DNA of 8,618 bases from Planctomycetota bacterium (GTDB lineage: Bacteria; Planctomycetota; UBA8108): positions 51,301 to 59,918 of the forward strand of contig NZOA01000024.1 of assembly GCA_002695115.1 (NCBI GenBank). Direction: 5' to 3'. Of this stretch, positions 1 through 5,534 are shown one piece after another (positions within the stretch are counted from its first letter, which is position 1; every line of letters starts with the position of its first letter). The notes beneath the pieces are model-generated. The model had not been told where the DNA came from and searched no databases. It worked only from the letters and a program-made list of their open reading frames with translations. A program made the position numbers and the translations under genes.

Positions 1-399
1 CGCCTGTGTCCGGGAATAAGGCGTCGGGCGCCTCGATCCCACGATCCCCAGTGCTTTTGAGTCGCCAGGCTCGAGCTCTCCCTTTGAAAACAGCACCAGG
101 GGCATCTCGGGCAGGCTTCTGAGGGCTGTGGGCCAGGAGGCGGCCGGGTGGATAAGGATGCGAATCCCTTCCGAGTCGCATTTACGCCACTCCTCTTCAG
201 CCTGCGTCTTCGTTTTTCCGCAGCGAAGGCGTTTTTTGACGCCAGGGCTCATTCCCTCGACCGCGAGGAGCTTACCGATGTCCGCCCCCAGGACACTTCC
301 GGCGCTGCCGAAAGCATCGATCAACCGCAGCGCCAGGCCCGCCTTGTAGAGCGTGGCCAGGTGCAGTCGAAGATTTTCGATGATTTCTTCCGGGGTCAT
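1..399 (-). CDS. dprA: DNA processing protein DprA/Smf, N-terminal part (runs off the left edge)
   Basis: The minus strand from 399 to 1 is open for 133 codons and continues past the edge. DprA binds single-stranded DNA in the cytoplasm and loads RecA during natural transformation. Residues about 10-60 form a helical HhH/SAM-like N-terminal region (ALRLIDAFGSAGSVL, then LLAVEGMSPGVKKRLR). Residues 96-128 carry the family's entry into the Rossmann fold: LPEMPLVLFSKGEL, then GIVGSRRPTPYSR at 118-130, matching the usual P-x-VLF-x-KG and IVGSR signatures. The usual YP before this region is replaced (SWPTAL, 88-93). The ATG at 399 gives a normal-length N-terminus although its Shine-Dalgarno is poor; the frame stays open upstream to an ATG at 561 that would overlap aspS, which is less likely. 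It is divergent from aspS. The Rossmann core and any C-terminal winged helix lie outside the window, so intactness cannot be judged. Confidence 0.9.
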   Translation of the reverse strand, partial: MTPEEIIENLRLHLATLYKAGLALRLIDAFGSAGSVLGADIGKLLAVEGMSPGVKKRLRCGKTKTQAEEEWRKCDSEGIRILIHPAASWPTALRSLPEMPLVLFSKGELEPGDSKALGIVGSRRPTPYSRTQA

Positions 400-559
400 T
401 CGGGTCCGACTCTGCCTGGCTGGCGGAAGATGTAGCGAAGGGAAGGCCGGCAAGGGGAAGCATAGGGGCTCGGCGGGAAGCCGCCAATAGAAGGGCCGGA
501 AGTCCAACAGGTTCTTTTGGGTATGGACAAGGCAGGGTTGAAAACAGAAAATACCGCGC
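400..559. promoter_or_regulatory. Divergent intergenic region between dprA and aspS
   Basis: These 160 bases lie between two outward-facing start codons, so promoters for both genes are expected here. I find no convincing -35/-10 pair in either direction and no strong Shine-Dalgarno before either start. The sequence just before aspS is A-rich (about 539-553), which may help initiation. The call rests on gene arrangement only. Confidence 0.4.
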
Positions 560-2365
560 ATGTCCAATAACGGCGATTCCAATAAACGTACCCATACTTG
601 CGGCCAGGCTCGGCTTGGCGATGCGGACGAAACCATTACCCTGAACGGCTGGGTCGAGAGCATTCGTGACCATGGAGGACTGACCTTTCTCGATCTCAGG
701 GACCGCTATGGCCTGACCCAGGTCGTTCTTGATCCGGAGCTCGAGTACGGGGCAATTCTCGATCAGATCAGGGTGGAGTTCGTTCTCTCGGTGATCGGCA
801 AGGTGAGGGCCCGTCCCGAGGGGATGCGCAATCCGAAGCTGGACACAGGAGACATCGAACTGGCTGCCACGGGGGTCGAGATTCTCAATCCCTCCGAGGT
901 TCCTCCTTTCGAGATTGCCGAGTCCAAGGAAGAGCCGGGGGAGGAGATCCGGTTGAAGTACAGGTATCTTGATCTGCGCCGCCAGGCAGTGCAGAAGAAC
1001 ATGATCTTCCGATCCAGGGTTACCCGCATCATCCGGCAGGTCTTCGATGAGGAAGAATTCCTCGACCTGGAGACACCCTTCCTCACCCGGAGCACTCCCG
1101 AGGGTGCGAGAGATTTCCTGGTTCCTGCCAGGGTTCACCCTGGCAGGTTCTACGCTCTTCCCCAGTCACCGCAACTCTTCAAGCAGCTGTTCATGATCGC
1201 CGGTTTTGATCGCTACTACCAGATTGTCCGCTGCATGAGAGATGAAGATCTTCGCGCTGATCGCCAGCCCGAGTTTACTCAGCTCGATGTGGAGATGGCC
1301 TTCGTAGACGAAGAGGACATCCAGGAACTGATCGATCGGTTGCTCGAGAGGCTCTTTGACGAGCTGCTTGGAGTCGAGGTGTCATTGCCGATCCCCCGGA
1401 TGAAATACGATGAGGCGATGTCACGTTATGGATCTGATCGCCCGGATACGCGCTTCGATCTTTTTATCAGGGATGTATCGGAGCAAGCCGGGGCGACTGA
1501 ATTCCAGGTTTTCAGCAAGACTGTCGAGTCCGGCGGCGTGGTGAGGGGGCTCTGTGTTCCCGGGGGGGCGAGCCTCTCGCGTAAGGACATCGATGGTTGC
1601 GAGAGCATAGCCAGGAGCTTCGGCGCGAAGGGATTGGCCTGGGTGAAGATCCAGGAGGAGGGTTCCAAGGGCCCCATAGCGAAGTTCCTCGGAGAACGGG
1701 GAGTGGCGTCTCTTCGCGAGGCGTTCGGGGCCGGCGAAGGAGATCTGCTGCTGATGGTGGCGGACAAGGCACCGGTCGCAGCGACCTCCCTTGGAGAGGT
1801 GAGGCTCCACCTCGGCGACAAGCTCGATCTCATTCCGCAGGGGCGGTTCGACCTGCTCTGGGTGACGGATTTCCCCCTGCTGGACTGGAGTGAAGACGAT
1901 GGACGCTACCATGCGTGTCACCATCCCTTCACGAGTCCCCGGCTGGAAGACCTCGAGTTGATCGAGGATGATCCCGGAGCGGTGAAGGCGCGGGCCTACG
2001 ACATTATTCTCAATGGAATCGAGCTTGGCGGCGGCAGCATTCGTATTCACAGCCAGGACGTCCAGGCCAGGGTGTTCAAGGCGATCGACATGTCTGAAGA
2101 GGAAGCCCGCGAGAAATTCGGCTTCCTGCTCGACGCTCTCTCCTTTGGTGCGCCGCCCCACGGTGGAATAGCGCTGGGGCTCGACCGGCTGGTGATGCTC
2201 CTGTTGGGGGCCCCCTCGATCCGTGATGTGATCCCCTTCCCCAAGACGGCCAAGGGCGGCTGCATCATGACTGAAGCTCCCGGCGGTGTCAGCCGGGAAC
2301 AACTGGAGGAGCTATTCCTCGAGTTGAACCTGCCGGAGGAAACGGCAGAGGAAGAGGCCGGGTGA
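560..2365 (+). CDS. aspS: Aspartate--tRNA ligase, bacterial type, possibly non-discriminating (Asp/Asn)
   Basis: This 601-residue class IIb aminoacyl-tRNA synthetase charges tRNA-Asp with aspartate in the cytoplasm. It aligns by eye over its full length with E. coli AspRS (590 aa). The N-terminal OB fold (about 10-115) contains GQARLG and [20 protein letters not shown]. The catalytic domain contains [13 protein letters not shown], motif 2 at about 224-245 ([18 protein letters not shown]), a bacterial GAD-type insertion in the middle, HHPFTSP, and motif 3 at about 535-548 ([14 protein letters not shown], with R543). His38 and Gly88 sit where Pseudomonas non-discriminating AspRS has His31 and the nearby Gly, whereas E. 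coli has Leu30 at the first site; the enzyme may therefore also charge tRNA-Asn. The ATG at 560 is placed by homology (RTHTCGQ matches E. coli RTEYCGQ); the upstream sequence has almost no Shine-Dalgarno. It is divergent from dprA and upstream of infC, where thrS is more usual. Confidence 0.98.
   Translation: MSNNGDSNKRTHTCGQARLGDADETITLNGWVESIRDHGGLTFLDLRDRYGLTQVVLDPELEYGAILDQIRVEFVLSVIGKVRARPEGMRNPKLDTGDIELAATGVEILNPSEVPPFEIAESKEEPGEEIRLKYRYLDLRRQAVQKNMIFRSRVTRIIRQVFDEEEFLDLETPFLTRSTPEGARDFLVPARVHPGRFYALPQSPQLFKQLFMIAGFDRYYQIVRCMRDEDLRADRQPEFTQLDVEMAFVDEEDIQELIDRLLERLFDELLGVEVSLPIPRMKYDEAMSRYGSDRPDTRFDLFIRDVSEQAGATEFQVFSKTVESGGVVRGLCVPGGASLSRKDIDGCESIARSFGAKGLAWVKIQEEGSKGPIAKFLGERGVASLREAFGAGEGDLLLMVADKAPVAATSLGEVRLHLGDKLDLIPQGRFDLLWVTDFPLLDWSEDDGRYHACHHPFTSPRLEDLELIEDDPGAVKARAYDIILNGIELGGGSIRIHSQDVQARVFKAIDMSEEEAREKFGFLLDALSFGAPPHGGIALGLDRLVMLLLGAPSIRDVIPFPKTAKGGCIMTEAPGGVSREQLEELFLELNLPEETAEEEAG
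1124..1147. repeat. Perfect inverted repeat (10-11 bp arms) inside aspS
   Basis: The left arm CCTGCCAGGGT (1124-1134) is the exact reverse complement of the right arm ACCCTGGCAGG (1137-1147). As RNA this gives a 10-bp stem with a four-base TTCA loop. It lies in codons of the conserved segment [12 protein letters not shown] in the catalytic domain, so protein constraint may account for part of it. It could form a strong hairpin in the aspS mRNA. No function is known. Confidence 0.8.
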
Positions 2366-2387
2366 GGGCGCCCATCTGCTCTTTTTC
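2345..2387 (+). terminator. Possible intrinsic terminator at the end of aspS
   Basis: GCAGA at 2345-2349 can pair with TCTGC at 2375-2379. The interior is GC-rich and can add short pairs (for example GGC 2356-2358 with GCC 2370-2372). A T-rich run, TCTTTTTC, follows at 2380-2387. The stop codon of aspS lies inside the loop region. The stem is interrupted and the outer arm is only 5 bp, so the call is tentative. It fits the independent infC promoter that follows immediately. Confidence 0.35.
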
Positions 2388-2389
2388 AG

Positions 2390-2419
2390 TTGACGGGCTT
2401 TTTTCTCAAGGATTAGTAT
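2390..2419 (+). promoter_or_regulatory. Candidate sigma70-type promoter for infC-rpmI-rplT
   Basis: TTGACG at 2390-2395 is a near-consensus -35 box and TAGTAT at 2414-2419 a good -10 box, with an 18-base spacer. Transcription would begin near 2426 and leave a 5' leader of about 130 bases before infC. It sits just after the aspS stop and the possible terminator, so the translation-factor cluster can be expressed apart from aspS. Confidence 0.7.
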
Positions 2420-2425
2420 CAGAGT

Positions 2426-2555
2426 ACACTTGTTGTCAATCGGGTTAATTAAACCGGGAATGCCAGTATCCGCTGGCTGCCTGTCGCGGAATCTCCCGTG
2501 AGGATGGGCTCGACGTTCCGGATTTCCCACAGTTCGATTTAAAGGAGCAGGTTTT
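2426..2555 (+). promoter_or_regulatory. Structured 5' leader of infC (possible autoregulatory element)
   Basis: The leader can fold into an outer stem, CGGGA (2455-2459) with TCCCG (2494-2498). It encloses a small perfect hairpin, GCCAG (2462-2466) with CTGGC (2473-2477), loop TATCCG. The strand 2493-2496 (CTCC) could instead pair with GGAG of the Shine-Dalgarno (2544-2547), giving two exclusive folds. In Firmicutes the infC-rpmI-rplT operon is controlled by an L20-binding leader at this position. Whether this is such an element is inference; I did not match a known L20 leader consensus. Confidence 0.4.
2542..2547 (+). promoter_or_regulatory. Shine-Dalgarno that fixes the AUU start of infC
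   Basis: AAGGAG lies eight bases before the ATT at 2556. This is a near-perfect ribosome binding site with correct spacing to a codon that is in frame with IF3. No other strong site precedes a later in-frame start, so it decides the start call. Confidence 0.9.
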
Positions 2556-3098
2556 ATTTCCATACAAAATTCCCGTGGTAGAGCACCCCTTCGTCAGAAA
2601 GGGCCGCGTATTCTGACAGAACGTGATTCGGGCGGTAATTGCCGTCTTATCGATGACAAGGGCGAGCAGTTGGGGATCATGGAGGTCAGCGAGGCCCTGC
2701 AGATTGCGAATGAGCGGGAAGTCGACCTTGTGGAAATAGCTCCGAATTCGGACCCCCGTACCTGCAAGCTGATGGATTTCGGAAAGTTCAGGTACCAGCA
2801 GACCAAGAAGAGCAGGGGTCAGAAGAAACCTGTCAACAAGCGCAAGGAAGTGAAGCTCAGGCCCAAGGTTGGCGAACATGATTTCAGGGTCAAAGTGGAG
2901 AGAACTCGCCGCTTTCTTGGCAAGGGTCACAAGGTCCTGGTGACCATGATGTTCCGTGGGCGTGAGATGGCCCATGTCGAGCTCGGCATGGAGCTTCTCG
3001 AACGTTTCGCGGGAGAACTCGAGGATTGTTGCAAGGTAGAGAAGGAACCGTCACGTGAAGCGCGCAACCGTATGAATATGATCCTGGTAAGCAAATAA
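2556..3098 (+). CDS. infC: Translation initiation factor IF-3, AUU start
   Basis: IF3 binds the 30S subunit, prevents premature 50S joining and checks the start codon and initiator tRNA. Starting at ATT 2556 the protein has 180 residues, the same as E. coli IF3. The N-terminal domain begins at about residue 18 (RILTERD), then LIDDKGEQLGIMEVSEALQ and VDLVEIAPNSDPRTCKLMDF. A Lys-rich linker follows (KKSRGQKKPVNKRKEVKLRP), then the C-terminal domain with EHDFRVK, RRFLGKGHKVLVTMMFRGREMAH and ELLERFA. Starting at the first TTG (2670) would remove about 38 residues including conserved N-terminal sequence. In E. coli the AUU start of infC is the basis of feedback: IF3 rejects its own start codon. 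The same control is inferred here. It is followed by rpmI and rplT after a 254-base gap. Confidence 0.97.
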   Translation: MSIQNSRGRAPLRQKGPRILTERDSGGNCRLIDDKGEQLGIMEVSEALQIANEREVDLVEIAPNSDPRTCKLMDFGKFRYQQTKKSRGQKKPVNKRKEVKLRPKVGEHDFRVKVERTRRFLGKGHKVLVTMMFRGREMAHVELGMELLERFAGELEDCCKVEKEPSREARNRMNMILVSK

Positions 3099-3115
3099 GC
3101 CGCCGTGGCGGGCTT
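3097..3115 (+). other. Hairpin directly at the infC stop codon
   Basis: AAGCC (3097-3101) pairs with GGCTT (3111-3115), and an inner GC-rich part (3102-3109) extends it with one bulged G (3110). It begins inside the TAA stop of infC. No T run follows, so it is not a standard intrinsic terminator. It could pause transcription or protect the upstream message. Confidence 0.45.
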
Positions 3116-3352
3116 CGAGGTGAGCTGAGGGTTACGGTTATCGGTATTCTTTCGAGTTCGGGGTGGGGGCTGAATCGGGTAAAAAAAGCCTTCCATAGAT
3201 CAGAGCCTGCGGTAGAATCTCCCACTTCCGCTGTGTTCGCGGGTACTGTCGCCACAGGTGGCGTTTCGCGTTACTGCCAGCGGTAGGGTAAGTTATTCGG
3301 GAGTGTGATTTTCGCGGAACGCCCAGGGGCGTCCTGCCAGGGAGGAACTCAA
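3116..3352 (+). promoter_or_regulatory. Long structured leader before rpmI (candidate L20/L35 translational operator)
   Basis: No gene is visible in these 237 bases. Two hairpins share a CAGG apical loop: CGCCA-CAGG-TGGCG (3250-3263) and ACGCC-CAGG-GGCGT (3319-3332). The second ends eight bases before the rpmI Shine-Dalgarno (GGAGGA, 3341-3346). Between them, 3271-3291 can form an imperfect hairpin (TTAC and CTGCC pairing with GGTAG and GTAA). A TAGAAT at 3213-3218 could be a -10 box, but its -35 partner near 3190 is poor. In E. coli ribosomal protein L20 represses rpmI-rplT through sites in the infC-rpmI region; a similar role here is inference from position and structure. Confidence 0.45.
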
Positions 3353-3550
3353 ATGCCTAAGCAGAAAACTCACCGGGGCGCGCGCAAGCGCTTCAAGATC
3401 ACCAGCAGTGGCAAGGTGAAGCGTTGGAAGGCCGGAAGGCGCCATCTCCTCGAATGTAAGACCACCAAGCAACTTCGCAATCTTCGCAAGGGAGCCATGT
3501 GCGCGCCTGTAGATGCCAAGAAAATTCGTAAGCTGCTCTGCGAGGACTAG
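3353..3550 (+). CDS. rpmI: 50S ribosomal protein L35
   Basis: The product is a 65-residue, strongly basic protein of normal L35 length. It starts with [20 protein letters not shown], followed by [13 protein letters not shown], the family signature. It is a component of the large ribosomal subunit. The ATG at 3353 is set by GGAGGA at 3341-3346 (six-base gap); the open frame extends upstream, but those residues are not L35-like. It carries three cysteines (in ECK, MCAP and LCED), more than I expect for L35. Thirty-eight bases separate it from rplT, and a hairpin covers its stop codon. Expression is probably coupled with rplT. Confidence 0.97.
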   Translation: MPKQKTHRGARKRFKITSSGKVKRWKAGRRHLLECKTTKQLRNLRKGAMCAPVDAKKIRKLLCED

Positions 3551-3556
3551 TCCTCG
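3541..3556 (+). other. Perfect palindrome over the rpmI stop codon
   Basis: CGAGGA (3541-3546) and TCCTCG (3551-3556) form a 6-bp stem around a CTAG loop; the full 16 bases are a perfect palindrome. The TAG stop codon of rpmI (3548-3550) lies in the loop. Terminating ribosomes would melt it, so it could couple rpmI translation to rplT, or stabilise the message. No T run follows. Confidence 0.6.
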
Positions 3557-3588
3557 AATTCGGAGCCTGATCGCAGGAGTACTGAGAA

Positions 3589-3939
3589 ATGCCACGTGCC
3601 AGATTTGGGGTAGCCCGGCTGCGCAAGAGGAACAAGCTCTTTCGGAGAGTGAAAGGCTTCCGTGGTGGCCGTGGAAAGCTCCTGCGTACCGCCAAGGAGG
3701 CTCGCACAAGGGCTGAAGCTTACGCGACTCGTCACCGCCGGAAGAAAAAAGGCGATTGGCGTCGGCTCTGGATCGTCAGGATCAATGCCGCCTGCAGGGC
3801 CAGAGGAATGCGCTACAGCGAGTTCATCCATGGGCTCAAGCGCGCCGAGGTCGACTTGAACCGCAAGGTGCTCGCCGATCTCGCTGTCAGGGATCCGGAA
3901 GTTTTCGACGGCCTCGTCGAGACCGCCCGCAGCGCCTGA
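3589..3939 (+). CDS. rplT: 50S ribosomal protein L20
   Basis: This 116-residue basic protein is of normal L20 length and is needed early in large-subunit assembly, binding 23S rRNA. Recognisable segments are GVARLRKRNK, VKGFRGGRGKLLRTAKEA, the HRRKKKGDWRRLWIVRINAA core (about 49-68), YSEFIHGLKRA and LNRKVLADLAVRDPEVF. The ATG at 3589 is preceded by AGGAG at 3575-3579. In several bacteria L20 represses its own operon through its RNA-binding C-terminal domain, so the structured leaders upstream are natural targets (inferred). pheS and pheT, which often follow rplT, are absent. Confidence 0.98.
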   Translation: MPRARFGVARLRKRNKLFRRVKGFRGGRGKLLRTAKEARTRAEAYATRHRRKKKGDWRRLWIVRINAACRARGMRYSEFIHGLKRAEVDLNRKVLADLAVRDPEVFDGLVETARSA

Positions 3940-4091
3940 GACGGCTTCCGCCGGCTTCCCGGCCGGCAGATGGGTGGAGAGCGATGCTGGATCATCGATT
4001 CGCTGAATCGTGGCGGAAAGCAGGTTATCCTGCCGCTTCCCGGCGGCGCGTCCTGTTGATTCAACTGAAAGCCCTGAAAAAATTTATGTCT
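3940..4091 (+). other. Non-coding stem-loop array downstream of rplT
   Basis: I see no convincing gene here. Three hairpins follow one another: GCCGGC (3950-3955) with GCCGGC (3962-3967), loop TTCCCG; CGATTC (3996-4001) with GAATCG (4005-4010), loop GCT; and GCAGG (4020-4024) with CCTGC (4029-4033), loop TTAT, extended by GGAA (4015-4018) with TTCC (4037-4040). None is followed by a T run, so Rho-independent termination is not supported. A small palindrome GTTGA-T-TCAAC sits at 4055-4065. Possible roles are rplT 3' end protection, a leader or a small RNA. A 43-codon frame at 3984-4115 overlaps this region and was not accepted as a gene. Confidence 0.4.
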
Positions 4092-4118
4092 TTGTTTAAG
4101 GTGCCAGCGTGCTAAAAT
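4092..4118 (+). promoter_or_regulatory. Candidate extended -10 promoter for the L,D-transpeptidase gene
   Basis: TAAAAT at 4113-4118 is preceded by TG-C (4110-4112), making an extended -10. TTGTTT at 4092-4097 could serve as a -35 box, but its 15-base spacing is short. The AT-rich stretch 4078-4100 stands out against its surroundings. Transcription from here would give a leader of about 175 bases before the GTG at 4300. Confidence 0.45.
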
Positions 4119-4182
4119 TCGCGCCAAGTTCAGGTCGCCTGGAGGCCTGTTCCGAAAAGAAGTGGTAATTTTCGTTCCTGGA

Positions 4183-4225
4183 GAGAAGAGAAGAGAAGAG
4201 ATTTCCCGGGAGCAATTCCCGGGAA
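4183..4225 (+). promoter_or_regulatory. Purine-rich tandem repeat plus 9-bp hairpin in the 5' UTR
   Basis: GAGAA is repeated three times and followed by GAGA (4183-4201). Next comes a perfect hairpin, TTCCCGGGA (4203-4211) with TCCCGGGAA (4217-4225), loop GCAAT. More purines follow (GAGGGAGAG). No T run follows, so termination is unlikely. The element is about 75 bases before the start codon and may stabilise the message or bind a regulator; its function is unknown. Confidence 0.55.
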
Positions 4226-4299
4226 GAGGGAGAGAAACACAACGACTTTCGCGTTCAGGGTCCCTATGGAGCCGAGGCGAAATGTAGAGGAGGCTAATT

Positions 4300-5514
4300 G
4301 TGAAAACCTGGATGGGTATGTTGCTGGCTGCTGTGGTAGGCGGTGGAGTCGCGCTTCTTGGCGTCAATTTTCTAAAGGATGACGGTTTGCCTGTCGCTCC
4401 CGGGGACGCCCGGGAGACGGGGAACGCCGCGTCGAGGATGGTCAGCAGCAATCCGCCGCCGAAGGCCGCCCTGGCGCCGATCGCGATTCCCAGGCGACCG
4501 ATTTTTCAGCGCACCGGCATCGTCCTGCCCAGGCCAGCCATCGCGAAGCCAGTCGCCACGGTCCAGGATTCTGAGATCCAGGCCCTCCTGGCCGAGGCGG
4601 ATCGTTTTTTCGCCAGGGGTGAGGAGGGCCAGGGGCTGCGGCTCTACAGGGCGGCATTCTCAAAAGCTCAGAATCGAAAAGACGTCAATCTCACCAGCCA
4701 GGTTCTGAAGCTGCTTGAGGCCGATGATAACCTGACCCTCTGGCGTGAAAAGTACATCGGCTATCTCGTTGAACGCGGAGAGGGGAACAAGGCTTTCGAG
4801 AATCAACTGAGCAGGGGCAACTCGATCCTGCTGCAGGGAAAAGAGGATAAGCTGCTCAAGGCCTGGACGGAGCTCTCCCAGGCTCATCGCCTGGCGACGA
4901 ACGAAATCCTGCGCAGGCGTGTCTACGATATCGTGGGTCCGATGCTGAAAAGGAACATCTTCTCGCTGCGAATGTCGCCCCTGGTCGAACGCTACAATGT
5001 TCAGTCCGGCGACAACCTCACCCGCATCGCCAAGCAATACCAGACCACCTCGGATGCCATCATCCGTTTGAGCGGGTTGAGCTCCGAGGTGATCCAGCCG
5101 CGCAGCCGTCTGAGAGTCCTTGGTGGCAAGATGAAGATATTTGTCGATAAGAGTGACTTCCTCCTCTGGGTGACCCTGGATGGCAGGCTGCTCTACCAGG
5201 CCCGCGTCGGCCTGGGCAGGGACAATACGACGCCCGAGGGGCAGTTCAGCATAGAGGTTCGCCAGAAAGACCCGACCTGGTTCCGGCCCGGTTCCGATCC
5301 TGTCGAACCGGGCGATCCCCGCAATGTGCTGGGCTCGCGCTGGCTGGGATTCCGTGATACCAACCGTGTTTCCGGCATAGGTATCCATGGGACCATGGAT
5401 ACTGATTCCATCGGCAGGGAGTCTTCGGCCGGCTGCATCCGGATGCTCAAGGACGATGTCGAGATGATCTTCGACCTGGTTCCCCGGGGTACCATGGTCG
5501 AGATCTCTTCCTGA
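4300..5514 (+). CDS. Membrane-anchored LysM / YkuD L,D-transpeptidase
   Basis: L,D-transpeptidases form 3-3 cross-links in peptidoglycan, or attach proteins to it, outside the cytoplasmic membrane. The 404-residue product begins with a hydrophobic anchor (about 5-24). A Pro/Ala-rich linker follows, then a helical, TPR-like region (about 90-220: ALLAEADRFFARGEEGQGLRL). A LysM domain at about 231-275 (YNVQSGDNLTRIAKQY) would bind glycan. The YkuD domain covers about 278-402 and has the catalytic set: TPEGQFSI, His363 in GIGIHGT, and SAGCIRM with nucleophile Cys379 and Arg381. The GTG start at 4300 has a strong GAGGAGG six bases upstream and places the anchor at the N-terminus. The gene stands alone on its strand with its own leader and converges with the next cluster. 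The enzyme appears intact. Which of the several L,D-transpeptidase activities it has cannot be told from sequence. Confidence 0.95.
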   Translation: MKTWMGMLLAAVVGGGVALLGVNFLKDDGLPVAPGDARETGNAASRMVSSNPPPKAALAPIAIPRRPIFQRTGIVLPRPAIAKPVATVQDSEIQALLAEADRFFARGEEGQGLRLYRAAFSKAQNRKDVNLTSQVLKLLEADDNLTLWREKYIGYLVERGEGNKAFENQLSRGNSILLQGKEDKLLKAWTELSQAHRLATNEILRRRVYDIVGPMLKRNIFSLRMSPLVERYNVQSGDNLTRIAKQYQTTSDAIIRLSGLSSEVIQPRSRLRVLGGKMKIFVDKSDFLLWVTLDGRLLYQARVGLGRDNTTPEGQFSIEVRQKDPTWFRPGSDPVEPGDPRNVLGSRWLGFRDTNRVSGIGIHGTMDTDSIGRESSAGCIRMLKDDVEMIFDLVPRGTMVEISS

Positions 5515-5534
5515 GAACAGCCCGTCGTCTCAGG
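5510..5534. terminator. Inverted repeat between convergent genes, possible bidirectional terminator
   Basis: CCTGAGA (5510-5516) is the exact reverse complement of TCTCAGG (5528-5534), with an 11-base loop. The stop codons of both convergent genes (TGA at 5512-5514 on plus; TGA read from 5532-5530 on minus) lie within the arms. On the plus strand a short T-rich stretch (GTTTCTTC) follows; on the minus strand there is none. The position favours a shared terminator; the weak T run lowers confidence. Confidence 0.5.

Noticed and set aside
128..435. Two short plus-strand open frames (128-349 and 148-435)
   Set aside because: They lie opposite the dprA coding region and show no family similarity; dprA in the other strand explains the openness.
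272..1138. 288-codon minus-strand frame across the dprA-aspS junction
   Set aside because: It is out of frame with dprA and antisense to aspS; its sequence resembles no family and the aspS identity is certain.
1421..2302. 293-codon minus-strand frame opposite aspS
   Set aside because: Antisense shadow of a GC-rich conserved gene; no recognisable domain.
2366..2373. GGGCGCCC palindrome after the aspS stop
   Set aside because: It has no loop, so it cannot form an intramolecular hairpin alone; as an eight-base GC palindrome it is likely chance.
3190..3218. Promoter before rpmI (TAGAAT at 3213-3218)
   Set aside because: The -35 partner (CTTCCA) is poor, so it is only mentioned in the leader entry.
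3984..4115. 43-codon small open frame (MLDHRFAESWRK...)
   Set aside because: It sits in the stem-loop array and overlaps the promoter candidate. It has a weak GGTGGAG-like site but no recognisable product. It could be real only if ribosome profiling showed it.
3813..4451. 212-codon minus-strand frame opposite the rplT end and leader
   Set aside because: It overlaps the conserved rplT end and start of the L,D-transpeptidase on the other strand, with no family similarity.
4660..5388. 242-codon minus-strand frame inside the L,D-transpeptidase gene
   Set aside because: Shadow frame; the plus strand encodes intact LysM and YkuD domains here.
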